Source: Spirochaetales bacterium
GTDB lineage: Bacteria; Spirochaetota; Spirochaetia; Sphaerochaetales; Sphaerochaetaceae
Assembly: GCA_012728215.1 (NCBI GenBank)
Contig: JAAYFO010000153.1
Location: 1-32,219 of the forward strand
DNA: 32,219 bases
Direction of reading: 5' to 3'
The translations under genes and the position numbers were made by a program. Numbering within the stretch: the stretch's first letter is position 1; every line of letters starts with the position of its first letter. The notes below the pieces were generated by a model. That model was not told where the DNA came from and ran no database searches. It saw nothing but the letters and a program-made list of their open reading frames with translations. Shown piece after piece: positions 18,188 through 27,291 of the stretch.

Positions 18188-19033
18188 TCAATCATCCCAC
18201 AGCCCAATGGCTTGCAGAACGACATTGGAGCTAAGTGACAGATCAGCATATTCGAGTTCTTCCAATGGAAAGGGCAGCACATCAATTGAATTAAGTCTGA
18301 TAAGCTGCATATTCAGATCAAGCACCTGTTCCGCCTGACTGAACGCATCCCTCAGCGAAGGCCTTTTCAGCAGTTCGACATTTGACAATATACCCTGAAT
18401 ACTGCCGAACTCGCGTAGAAGCATTCCTGCCGTCTTTGGTCCGACCCCTCGAATTCCCTTTATGTTATCGGCTGAATCACCGACCAGGGCCTTGTACTCT
18501 GCATACTGGCGGCTTTCTATCCCGAACCTATCCTGTACAAAGCCAACGTCACATATCACGCTATTTTTTCCATGATATCGAAGAACTCTCACATTATCGC
18601 AGATCAGCTGAAAGAAATCGCTGTCCATCGAAGAAATCACAATTTCCATTTCTTCATGAAAAAGATGACAGTAGCCGGCAATGATATCATCGGCTTCGCA
18701 ATCCGCTGTCTCCATATGAGCAATCTCCAGATAATCCAGAGCACTGTAGATATCATCGAGCTGCGAGAATGGATTCAGGTCAGCCTCAACATCGGTGAAA
18801 TCCTCACGGTTGGACTTGTAGTCTGATGACAGCTGACTTCGGGGATTCTCATGTTCCCCGTCAAAGACCACCAAAACATGGGATGGAGAAGTCATCCTGA
18901 TGATCTTCAGCAATCCACCTACAAATCCCAAAGTGCCCTGAACCACTTTTTTGCCATGGACCTTGACCTCCGGGAGCCCGAAGAACATCTGGAAAAGAAG
19001 GTTTGATCCATCAATAAGCAGCAGTCTATTCAT
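18188..19033 (-). CDS. Standalone 5'-3' exonuclease (PolI N-terminal/FEN-like)
   Basis: LLIDGSNLLFQMFFG, VVFDGEHENPRSQLSSDYKSNR, ADCEADDIIAGY, SSMDSDFFQL, GDSADNIKGIRGVGPKTAGMLL; no polymerase domain. Confidence 0.93.
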   Translation of the reverse strand: MNRLLLIDGSNLLFQMFFGLPEVKVHGKKVVQGTLGFVGGLLKIIRMTSPSHVLVVFDGEHENPRSQLSSDYKSNREDFTDVEADLNPFSQLDDIYSALDYLEIAHMETADCEADDIIAGYCHLFHEEMEIVISSMDSDFFQLICDNVRVLRYHGKNSVICDVGFVQDRFGIESRQYAEYKALVGDSADNIKGIRGVGPKTAGMLLREFGSIQGILSNVELLKRPSLRDAFSQAEQVLDLNMQLIRLNSIDVLPFPLEELEYADLSLSSNVVLQAIGLWDD

Positions 19034-19071
19034 CCATGGCTCCTTTGTTTATAGCACTTGTCGCCTTTTCA

Positions 19072-19080
19072 TGGTATCAT
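19072..19080 (+). promoter_or_regulatory. Extended -10 element TGG-TATCAT upstream of the first NrnA gene
   Basis: TATCAT 19075-19080 with TGn; only 9 nt to ATG at 19090; no convincing -35. Confidence 0.35.
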
Positions 19081-19089
19081 GTAAAACCT

Positions 19090-20031
19090 ATGTTTGAGAA
19101 GGCAATTGAATTAATTAAAAAAGCAAATACAATCATCATTCATCGACACCAGAAACCTGATGGAGACGCCATCGGTGCACAGGTAGGACTGAAGAATCTG
19201 ATTCTGGATAACTATCCACAGAAGAAGGTCTATGCAGTCGGAGACAGCCCTGAACGATATGGTTTCATTGAAGGTTCAATGATGGATGAAGTCGAAGACG
19301 ATGTGTTTTTGGATGCACTTTCGATAATCCTTGACACTTCGGCACCTCAGCTGATAAGCGACAACAGATACACATCAGCATTGATGACGCTCAGAATCGA
19401 CCATCATCTCTTCGTGGAAAGGATTGCTGATGCAGAGATCGTTGATCCGAGCTTTGAGAGCTGTGCTGGAGAGATAGCGTTCATGGCAATCGAGACTGGA
19501 CTAAGTATATCCAGTATCTGCGCAAACGCATTGTACACTGGAATGGTCACGGATTCAGGACGGTTTCAGTACGATTCCACAACCAGCAGGACATTCAGCA
19601 CAGCTTCGGTTCTTCTGAAAGCCGGAGCAGACATTGCCACAATCTATTCAAGCCTTTATGTTGATGATTTTCTGATGATGAGACGGAAAGCCGAATACAC
19701 TTTGAAGATTCAGTTCACAGACAACTTGGTTGCGTATGTCTACATGACCGAAAAGGAACTTCAGCAAACAGGACTTGATGCATTTTCAGTTTCAAGGGGA
19801 ATGGTCAATACAATGGCGAACATCAAAGGAACCAAGATCTGGGTGAGTTTCACGGAAAGTAACAAAAAGGTTCTGTGCGAGCTCAGATCCAGCGGACCGG
19901 ACATCAACCCAATAGCAGTGAAATACGGTGGCGGAGGCCACAAGAAAGCAAGCGGAGCAACCATAGCCGATCATGATACGGCCATGAAGATGCTTGAGGA
20001 TCTCAATCGCATGGCAGGAGAATACAGATGA
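19090..20031 (+). CDS. DHH/DHHA1 phosphoesterase, NrnA-like (oligoribonuclease/pAp phosphatase), copy 1
   Basis: HRHQKPDGDAIGAQ, IILDTSAP, RIDHHLF, GGGGHKKASGATI; start set to MFEKAIELIKK. Confidence 0.9.
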   Translation: MFEKAIELIKKANTIIIHRHQKPDGDAIGAQVGLKNLILDNYPQKKVYAVGDSPERYGFIEGSMMDEVEDDVFLDALSIILDTSAPQLISDNRYTSALMTLRIDHHLFVERIADAEIVDPSFESCAGEIAFMAIETGLSISSICANALYTGMVTDSGRFQYDSTTSRTFSTASVLLKAGADIATIYSSLYVDDFLMMRRKAEYTLKIQFTDNLVAYVYMTEKELQQTGLDAFSVSRGMVNTMANIKGTKIWVSFTESNKKVLCELRSSGPDINPIAVKYGGGGHKKASGATIADHDTAMKMLEDLNRMAGEYR

Positions 20032-21008
20032 ACAGACAAATGATGCAAGAAATACTCGAAAAGATCAAACAACACCAGAAGATTGTGATTTCAAGACACT
20101 GGAGACCAGATGGAGATGCCGTCGGGAGTACCAAAGGACTTCAGAGGATTCTGCAGTTGACTTTTCCCGAAAAGCAGATACTTCTTATCAATGAGGATTA
20201 TGCAAGCTATCTTTCCTTCCTCGGAACAGAAGAATGTCAGATTGAAGAAAAAGACTATAGCGATGCCCTTTCAATCATTCTGGACACTGCAACAGCCAAG
20301 CGGGTATCCAACAGCTTGTTCACCAAGGCTCAAGAAATAATAAAGATCGATCATCATATCGAAGTCGAGCAGTATGGGACTCTCAACTGGGTTGAGGAGA
20401 ACTGCTCGTCGGCCTCTCAGATGATAGTCATGTTCTATCTGTCCTTCAGGGATCAGCTTAAGATTGACACAACTGGTGCCACTTATCTCTATACTGGAAT
20501 GGTGACTGATTCAGGCAGATTCAAGTTCAATGAGACAGACGGTGAAACACTACGCTGTGCCGCTGCAATGCTTGATCTGGGCGTTGACATACAGACTCTA
20601 TATGCACATCTCTATCTGACTTCCATGGAAACACTCAAGTTCAAATCCAAGGTACTGGGTGAATTCAAGCTCAGTCCCAATGGTGTCGCCTATACTTATG
20701 TGAGCCTCGATCTTCAAAAAGAATTGGGAATAACAAATGAGGATGCAAGTCTCTCAGTGTCATTTCTGGAAACAATCAAGGACAGCTTGATATGGCTGGC
20801 CTTCATAGAATGTCCTGATTCAACGATCAGAGTCAGGCTTCGCTCCAGATTCGTGACCATCAATCAGGTTGCTGAGCATTTCAATGGTGGTGGACACGCA
20901 TTCGCCTCTGGAGCAACCGTGCACAGCACAGAAGAAATGCAGGCACTGGTATCCCAAGCAGACCAGGTTCTGGGCGAGTACAAGAATACTCATGAGGGAT
21001 GGCTATGA
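20028..21008 (+). CDS. DHH/DHHA1 phosphoesterase, NrnA-like, copy 2
   Basis: SRHWRPDGDAVGST, IILDTATAK, KIDHHIEVEQYG, GGGHAFASGATV; ATGA overlap with copy 1. Confidence 0.9.
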   Translation: MNRQMMQEILEKIKQHQKIVISRHWRPDGDAVGSTKGLQRILQLTFPEKQILLINEDYASYLSFLGTEECQIEEKDYSDALSIILDTATAKRVSNSLFTKAQEIIKIDHHIEVEQYGTLNWVEENCSSASQMIVMFYLSFRDQLKIDTTGATYLYTGMVTDSGRFKFNETDGETLRCAAAMLDLGVDIQTLYAHLYLTSMETLKFKSKVLGEFKLSPNGVAYTYVSLDLQKELGITNEDASLSVSFLETIKDSLIWLAFIECPDSTIRVRLRSRFVTINQVAEHFNGGGHAFASGATVHSTEEMQALVSQADQVLGEYKNTHEGWL

Positions 21009-21721
21009 ATATATTAGTGACAAATGATGACGGAATCGAATCAGAAGGCATATTGCTCCTTGCCAGATGGGCTCGGAAGCTTGGAACTGTCACCATAGCG
21101 GCACCGAAGTTTGAACAGAGCGGCAAAAGCCATGCAATCGAACTTCACAAGAGCTTTGAAGTCAAGCATCTTCCTTCAAGGGATGGAATGGAGTTCTACC
21201 GAATCGACTCCACCCCGGCAGACTGCATAAGATATGCATTCGCCTCCATATCATCAGATTACGACCTGGTTCTGTCTGGAGTGAACAAAGGATTCAATCT
21301 GGGAACCGACATACTCTATTCAGGAACTGTCGGTGCAGTATTCGAGGCTGAATGCTTCAATACCAGGGCACTGGCAGTCTCAACCGATTCCAAATCGTTC
21401 GAAGCTTCATGGCAATGGTTTGACCGCATCCTGGATTTCATTCTTAAGAAAGACCTTTTTCAGTTTCATGGACTGTATAACATCAACATTCCGGTAGATC
21501 CCAAGGACATACTAATCACACGGCAGGGAGGTCCTTATTACAAGGACAGATTCATCAACAAAGGCGATGATATGTATCTGGCAGACGGATTCAGCGTCTA
21601 TCAGGGAACTTCAAATCTGGAAGACGATCTGGATGCAGTCATGAACGGTTATATTTCAGTATCTCCTCTTACTACAAACAGGACAAACGAGGATGCATTC
21701 AGAAAGCTGACTCAAAAATAG
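21005..21721 (+). CDS. surE: 5'/3'-nucleotidase SurE
   Basis: MNILVTNDDGIESEGI, APKFEQSGKSHAI, DSTPADCIRYAF, LVLSGVNKGFNLGTDILYSGTVGAVFEA; GAGGG 6 nt before ATG 21005 (track start 20999 is also in frame). Confidence 0.95.
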   Translation: MNILVTNDDGIESEGILLLARWARKLGTVTIAAPKFEQSGKSHAIELHKSFEVKHLPSRDGMEFYRIDSTPADCIRYAFASISSDYDLVLSGVNKGFNLGTDILYSGTVGAVFEAECFNTRALAVSTDSKSFEASWQWFDRILDFILKKDLFQFHGLYNINIPVDPKDILITRQGGPYYKDRFINKGDDMYLADGFSVYQGTSNLEDDLDAVMNGYISVSPLTTNRTNEDAFRKLTQK

Positions 21722-21722
21722 A

Positions 21723-21767
21723 GGAGCTGCTCCGGCTGTCTGAACTTCAGACAATCGAAACAGCTCC
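21723..21767. terminator. Nested inverted repeat between convergent genes, possible bidirectional terminator
   Basis: GGAGCTG/CAGCTCC outer stem and TGTCTG-aactt-CAGACA inner stem; no strong T tract. Confidence 0.35.
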
Positions 21768-21795
21768 ATATGGTCCAATAATTCAGGACGAAGCT

Positions 21796-22254
21796 TTATT
21801 TCACGAATTCAATTGTGAACAACTCAACTGGGAACTGGGAAACTCCCTTGTTCTCTGCATTGATGTAGCTTGTCTTGGATGCACTGATTGTATCATAGGT
21901 CTTGTATGTGCCGAGATAGTATGCAGTTCCTGCTATGTCAGTCACTGGAATTTTGAGCTCAGCATTCCATGTGAACACTGTGGTAGGCTCAGTGGTGTAA
22001 TGCACGCCGGCCTTGCCCGCAGCATACTCATAGATCTCTGCATAGGTCTTCACGTCACCATCCATGATGAAAGCTCTGAAACCTGCATCGCTCTTCTCTA
22101 CGAAGACGTCAGCTGCCTTTGAAAGCTTGTCAGTGGTCCCGAGATACTTGCCGTTCATCGATCCATTCAAGTAAAGAGTCTTGCCAATGTTATTCTGAAC
22201 CAGAGCTACCTTGTAGGCGACACCTTCCTGAGGATTCAAAGCGGCGACTCTCTC
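21796..22254 (-). repeat. Tandem coding repeat unit 3 (C-terminal, most diverged)
   Basis: 459-nt period: anchor sequence (a/c)tgggaactggga(a/g)actcccttgttctctgc begins at about 21827, 22286 and 22745. Confidence 0.85.
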
Positions 22255-24495
22255 GACTGGGACAAGAGATACCTGACACAACATCAGTGGGAACTGGGAG
22301 ACTCCCTTGTTCTCTGCATTGATGTAGCTTGTCTTGGATGCACTGATCGTATCATAGGTCTTGTAGGTGCCAAGATAGTACTGTGCACCTGCAACGTCGG
22401 CAACAAAAATCCCGAGCTCTGCATTCCATGTGAACACGGTGACAGGCTCTGCCGTGAGATGCACGCCGGCCTTGCCTGCAGCATACTCATAGATCTCGAC
22501 ATATGTCTTGGCATCGCCATCGGCAAAGAACAGTCTGAATCCGCCTTCGACTTCCTCGATCTGAATCTCGACAGCCTTCTCGACCTTGTTGCTTGCAGCA
22601 AGATACTTTCCGTTCATCTCGCCTGTGAAGTAGAGAGTTTCTCCAAGATTTGCCTGGACAAGTGCACAGTTGTACGGCTGTCCAGCCTTGACTTCGGATA
22701 CTTCCTCGACCTTGTACAAGGCATTGGAAAGAAGAGCAAGCTCTACTGGGAACTGGGAGACTCCCTTGTTCTCTGCGTTGATGTAGCTTGTCTTGGATGC
22801 ACTGATCGTATCATAGGTCTTGTAGGTGCCAAGATAGTACTGTGCACCTGCAACGTCGGCAACAAAAATCCCGAGCTCTGCGTTCCATGTGAACACGCTG
22901 ACAGGCTCTGCTGTGAGATGCACGCCGGCCTTGCCTGCGGCATACTCATAGATTTCGACATATGTCTTGGCATCGCCATCGGCAAAGAACAGTCTGAATC
23001 CGCCATCAGCTTCCTCAATCTGCACATCCACTGCCTTGTCAGCCTTGTCGCTTGTAGCAAGATACTTTCCGTTCATCTCGCCAGTGAAGTAGAGTGTCTT
23101 TCCAAGATTACCCTGATTGAGAGCATACTTGTAGGCAACACCGACTTCCGGCTGTGAGACAGGAGTCGCGATATAGAGATCGGTAGCAGCAGCATCGACA
23201 TTGATGGTGAACACCTTGGTCTGGGTAGCATTGCCACTCTGGACCGTTGCGGTGAGACTAACCTTGGCTTCTGTCTCTGGGAGAGTGATTGCAAGCTTGG
23301 ATCCGTCAACTACGGCACAAGCATTGTCTGATGCCCATGAGATCTTGACCTGAGAGTATCCAGCACCTTCGGTAGCCAGATTCAGAACGGAATCCTCGAC
23401 AACAGCTTCCTGAACAGAAAGGTTATCAAGCTCAAATGCGATCATTCCAGCATCATCCTTTGCAGGGAGGCTCTTGTAGAGGAATGCATCCTTGCTTACA
23501 GGAGAAAGATAGAAAGCTCCGTCATAGACGCAGATCACACCAGTGACATCGGCTGTCCATCCAAGGTGGTCAGCGTGGTTCTTTATAAGTTCAGCCTGGT
23601 CAGCCTTGGTAATCGGACATACTGAAGAAGAAATCCTGAGATAGGTTTCCTTGCCGTTCAGCTTGAAGTTATAGTAACCGCTTGAAACGTTCTGTGAAGA
23701 AATCTCGACATCCTTCAAGGTGACGAGCATAGCCTGCTGGGCCACCAGATCAGCATCCTTGAGAGATTCGGCAGCGGCGAACTTGGCTGTGAAATCCACA
23801 GGTTCCGGCATCTTTGAGGAATCATCGAGAATCTCAACCACAGCATTCATGATCTCATATGTACCGCTATAGGTGTCTCTGAGACCGGTCACTCTGACAG
23901 TCATTCCTTCCTTGATTCCGCTTTCAGTCACTGGATCCTCGGCCATGTTGTACACATAGTAGCCACCATCGGCATCCTGCATGTACAGAGCATTGGATGA
24001 ATTGCCCTTTGACTTTGCAATCGTTCCAGTGACAACACCCTTCACTACGACAGTGCTGTCCTTGGCTGATTCTACATATTCCGCCCATGTAAGTTCCTTG
24101 AACTTAGGAATGGAATACTCATATGCGAGTTCCTCGCTATTGCCTTCAGCATCCGAAATGGTTGCTGTCAAGGTGTATTTGACATCTTCGCTTGTCTTGT
24201 CGTTCACATCGATTGTAACCATGTTACCATCGGCGATGACAGCCACGCTGTCAGCTGCACCACTTGTGACCACTGCATTCCAGTTCACTGTGTATGCAGT
24301 TCCGCTTATGGTTACCACACCCACTCGCTGGAAGTCGGAAGGGGTCACTGTTTTCTTATTCCTGTACATTGCATACAGGTAGTCCTTCGCTGCCGTCAGG
24401 CCTGAGTCGGCAGCAGTCCCGGCGGAACTTGCACATCCTACGAACAAGGATACACATATCACTGCCAGAACCAATAAAGACAATACTTTCTTCAT
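21796..24495 (-). CDS. Large secreted lipoprotein with Ig-like and OB-fold-like (DUF5689-like) regions and three C-terminal 153-aa repeats
   Basis: Lipobox-type signal LLVLAVICVSLFVGC; regions such as VVKGVVTGTIAKSKGNSSNALYMQDADGGYYVYN suggest an OB fold; repeat motif YYLGTYKTYDTISASKTSYINAENKGVSQFP present three times. Confidence 0.85.
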   Translation of the reverse strand: MKKVLSLLVLAVICVSLFVGCASSAGTAADSGLTAAKDYLYAMYRNKKTVTPSDFQRVGVVTISGTAYTVNWNAVVTSGAADSVAVIADGNMVTIDVNDKTSEDVKYTLTATISDAEGNSEELAYEYSIPKFKELTWAEYVESAKDSTVVVKGVVTGTIAKSKGNSSNALYMQDADGGYYVYNMAEDPVTESGIKEGMTVRVTGLRDTYSGTYEIMNAVVEILDDSSKMPEPVDFTAKFAAAESLKDADLVAQQAMLVTLKDVEISSQNVSSGYYNFKLNGKETYLRISSSVCPITKADQAELIKNHADHLGWTADVTGVICVYDGAFYLSPVSKDAFLYKSLPAKDDAGMIAFELDNLSVQEAVVEDSVLNLATEGAGYSQVKISWASDNACAVVDGSKLAITLPETEAKVSLTATVQSGNATQTKVFTINVDAAATDLYIATPVSQPEVGVAYKYALNQGNLGKTLYFTGEMNGKYLATSDKADKAVDVQIEEADGGFRLFFADGDAKTYVEIYEYAAGKAGVHLTAEPVSVFTWNAELGIFVADVAGAQYYLGTYKTYDTISASKTSYINAENKGVSQFPVELALLSNALYKVEEVSEVKAGQPYNCALVQANLGETLYFTGEMNGKYLAASNKVEKAVEIQIEEVEGGFRLFFADGDAKTYVEIYEYAAGKAGVHLTAEPVTVFTWNAELGIFVADVAGAQYYLGTYKTYDTISASKTSYINAENKGVSQFPLMLCQVSLVPVERVAALNPQEGVAYKVALVQNNIGKTLYLNGSMNGKYLGTTDKLSKAADVFVEKSDAGFRAFIMDGDVKTYAEIYEYAAGKAGVHYTTEPTTVFTWNAELKIPVTDIAGTAYYLGTYKTYDTISASKTSYINAENKGVSQFPVELFTIEFVK
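22255..22713 (-). repeat. Tandem coding repeat unit 2
   Basis: 459-nt offset; nearly identical at the nucleotide level to unit 1 over several hundred bases. Confidence 0.9.
22714..23172 (-). repeat. Tandem coding repeat unit 1
   Basis: 459-nt offset from unit 2; shares GFRLFFADGDAKTYVEIYEYAAGKAGVHLTAEPV.VFTWNAELGIFVADVAGAQYYLGTYKTYDTISASKTSYINAENKGVSQFP with unit 2. Confidence 0.9.
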
Positions 24496-24526
24496 ATTTC
24501 AACTCCTTTGTTAGTTTGTTCAAATA

Positions 24527-25822
24527 TCATTCACTAATCTTCAGGTCATCTTTTCCATAAACCATCAGCTCATACGTTCCACCGAAGCTTCCCATTATCG
24601 CATCAACATCTATGGTATGACCAACCAAATCACGACCGATATCCATATTGTAAGCCATCACAACAATGTCATACCCATCGGATTCACAGTCGATAATCAC
24701 ACTTCCATTGCCAAACGAGACATCTTTCACCAGAAGAGAATCAACATGCACCGAAGTGCCCATCGCCAATTCCGCATATTGGAATTCACCTTCCTCCAAT
24801 GTCACAGTCTCATTGAGATCCGCCAGGGACACATCCTTGAACGCCCCCGAATGCCCCGAACTGATTTTCTGGATATTGCCTGGATCATCAGGTTTCATCT
24901 GCCTGTAGCCAAGACCGGAAACCTGATAGGTATCTCCAGCCTCGTAATACTGAAGCGTACCTACTATCCTTGAGCTGTTTCCCACTGCAAGGATGTTCAG
25001 ACCTTCACCACTGAGATTATAGCCGTAATAGACCGTCATCCCGAAATACAGTCCAGTCTCCTCATCGTAGTCTTCCACATAGACGGAGTTTCCTCCATTT
25101 CTGGTCACGACACCTTCAAAGGCCACTTTCACACCATTGTACTTCTCAGCGTTGCAGCGTAGCTCTCTCAGAGAGAGTTCAACCGCATCACCATAATAGA
25201 AGTCCGGGTCTTTCTGATTTGAGTAGATGTTGAGCTTCAATGCCTTGGCCTGGGCAATCGCAGCCACGCAGGCACTTCCGTATCTGTTGTTGGCAGACGA
25301 AGAGGCAATGGCAAGGCCGTTCTGAAGAATCTCGATATTCAGATTGCGATAAGGGCTGTCCTCATCAATCCGATACCATACCCACAGCAGGCATCTGCTT
25401 CCAGTCGAATCAATGTTCCAGGAAGAATCATCTGACTCGATAACTATCGAAGATGCCTGTGAAAGTCTCTGCTTTGTGAATACAGAAGCCTTCTTTCCGT
25501 AGGGTTCCACCTTACCGGTGACCTCAGGGGTATTGATTCCCAGATAACGAGCTTTCACCATCGATGAATCAGAGGCGATGAAGTGCGTAGTATCACCATC
25601 CACGAACGTCTTCACAGTGACGAACTTCTTCAGAGTCTCCGAAGACATGTCCAAGGTGACCGAAGAAGCCCAATCCTTCTCTTCTGCAACGGGTGAAGCC
25701 TTATCCGGCACTGTCTGAACGGCAACACCGGGTGTCGGCTGTACTTGATCAGACGCCATATGAGAGCAGCCGATCAGCATGCATGAGAAAAGAATCATCA
25801 GAAAAAGAAACGTTCGCTTCAT
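24527..25822 (-). CDS. Lipoprotein with staphylococcal-nuclease (SNase)-like domain plus C-terminal OB-like regions
   Basis: Lipobox MKRTFLFLMILFSCMLIGC; FVDGDTTHFI...VKARYLGINTPEVTGKVEPYGKKASVFTKQRL...DSTGSRCLLWVWYR aligns with SNase VDGDT / FRLLLVDTPET / YGPEASAFTKK / DKYGRGLAYIY. Start revised to 25822, two nt after the SBP stop. Confidence 0.88.
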   Translation of the reverse strand: MKRTFLFLMILFSCMLIGCSHMASDQVQPTPGVAVQTVPDKASPVAEEKDWASSVTLDMSSETLKKFVTVKTFVDGDTTHFIASDSSMVKARYLGINTPEVTGKVEPYGKKASVFTKQRLSQASSIVIESDDSSWNIDSTGSRCLLWVWYRIDEDSPYRNLNIEILQNGLAIASSSANNRYGSACVAAIAQAKALKLNIYSNQKDPDFYYGDAVELSLRELRCNAEKYNGVKVAFEGVVTRNGGNSVYVEDYDEETGLYFGMTVYYGYNLSGEGLNILAVGNSSRIVGTLQYYEAGDTYQVSGLGYRQMKPDDPGNIQKISSGHSGAFKDVSLADLNETVTLEEGEFQYAELAMGTSVHVDSLLVKDVSFGNGSVIIDCESDGYDIVVMAYNMDIGRDLVGHTIDVDAIMGSFGGTYELMVYGKDDLKISE

Positions 25823-25824
25823 GT

Positions 25825-27243
25825 TCAGTTCTGGTACTCGCATTCGTCAATGGCTTCCTTGAATGCTGCGTCAATCATTGCCTTTTCGTTTCCATTATCG
25901 GAAGCTGTCAGACATTTAGCCAGAAGTGATCCGACCTGGTCTCTTGCAGTTGCGGAACCGTTGAAGGCAGGAGAGGTGTAGTAAGCCTGTTCCTGAGTCA
26001 GACAGACCTTTGCACTGAGTGCTGAAATGTAGTTTCCGCCATCTGCCTTGCCGACAAATGTCTTGTAAACACTGTTGTCTGCAACGGACTTCAGTACAGG
26101 AACATAGCCTGATGCCATCGAGAATTCAGCCTGGAAATCAACAGATGTGGTCAGGTACTTGACGAACAGCCAAGATGCTATGACTTCCTGAGGATTGGCC
26201 TTTCCAAAGATACAGATGCTAGGACCTTGTGATATGACTCTAGGTCTGGCACTGTTGATCTGTGGAATAGTCGTGATACCGACTTCGAACGGGTACTTTC
26301 CATCAGCAAGAGCAGCAGGTCTCTGGTGTGTGGCACCAGCGGATGATCCGATGGACATGTAGCTTCTGGTTCCCTTCTCTGCTACAAACAGAGCCGAGGT
26401 GTATGCTCCATAGAGCTTCTGAGTGGTCAGGTAACCCTTCTGGTACCATGTTCTGAATCTCTTTACAAAATCCTTGTTCATCTCATTGTCAAACAGATAG
26501 TGGTCGCCCGAGGCACTTGTGTATGGAGATTCATTCTGCTCGCACATTGTAATGAACCAGTTGCTCTCACTGTCGTATCCAAGTGGGATGGATTCAGGAT
26601 CGATTGTCTTGATCTTGGCACAGAGCTCCTCCATCTCATCCCATGTGGTTGCAGGCTTGAGCCCGTTGGCATCAAAGAATGTCTTGTTGTAGTAGAGAAC
26701 TTCGGTGGACTTTGAGAACGGCATTGTGTACATAAGCCCATCACCGAACTGTCTTCCTTCGTTGTAGTAGCCTTCAATGAAGTCAGCCTTCTGGCTGTCT
26801 GTCAATCCAAGGATTTCCTTGGTTCCATCTGCCCGTGTCACTTCGATTTTGCTGTCGATGAGTGAATCAAGTGATGCCACGGCACCTGCCATATTGTAGA
26901 GTGCAACGTGGTCAGGGTAGCAATATGCGATGTTCGGCTGATTTCCGACTGTGATTTCAGTACTTATCTGATCACGCACATCATCATAACTTCCAACCTG
27001 CTCTGCAGCTATCGTGATATTTGGGTAAAGCTTGTTGAACTCTGGGATGTAGAGATTCAGCACTGTGCTGAGATTAGCTCCCATCGTGTGATAGAATTTC
27101 ACAGTGACCGGACTTCCATCATAGCCACCCTCCGGCACAATGAAATTTGAAACAGCGGCACTGTTTGCCTCCGCTTTTCCACCTGCGAAAACCGATGCAA
27201 CCGCCACAACGACAAGCAGCATGACCAATAATGTTCTTTTCAT
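25825..27243 (-). CDS. ABC transporter substrate-binding protein (family 1, UgpB/MalE-like)
   Basis: Signal peptide; VTVKFYHTMGANLSTVLNLYIPEFNKLYPNITI, MPFSKSTEVLYYNKTFFDANGLKPATTWDEMEELC, SSWLFVKYLT-type C-lobe sequence. Confidence 0.93.
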   Translation of the reverse strand: MKRTLLVMLLVVVAVASVFAGGKAEANSAAVSNFIVPEGGYDGSPVTVKFYHTMGANLSTVLNLYIPEFNKLYPNITIAAEQVGSYDDVRDQISTEITVGNQPNIAYCYPDHVALYNMAGAVASLDSLIDSKIEVTRADGTKEILGLTDSQKADFIEGYYNEGRQFGDGLMYTMPFSKSTEVLYYNKTFFDANGLKPATTWDEMEELCAKIKTIDPESIPLGYDSESNWFITMCEQNESPYTSASGDHYLFDNEMNKDFVKRFRTWYQKGYLTTQKLYGAYTSALFVAEKGTRSYMSIGSSAGATHQRPAALADGKYPFEVGITTIPQINSARPRVISQGPSICIFGKANPQEVIASWLFVKYLTTSVDFQAEFSMASGYVPVLKSVADNSVYKTFVGKADGGNYISALSAKVCLTQEQAYYTSPAFNGSATARDQVGSLLAKCLTASDNGNEKAMIDAAFKEAIDECEYQN

Positions 27244-27291
27244 ACTAAATTCTCCTTATAATATGTATATCATTTTTTTATCAAATGACAA

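Noticed and set aside
22459-23157. 232-aa plus-strand ORF in the track
   Set aside because: Antisense to the tandem repeats of the lipoprotein; its own internal repeat simply mirrors the 459-nt coding repeat. No signal peptide, SD or promoter was evident.
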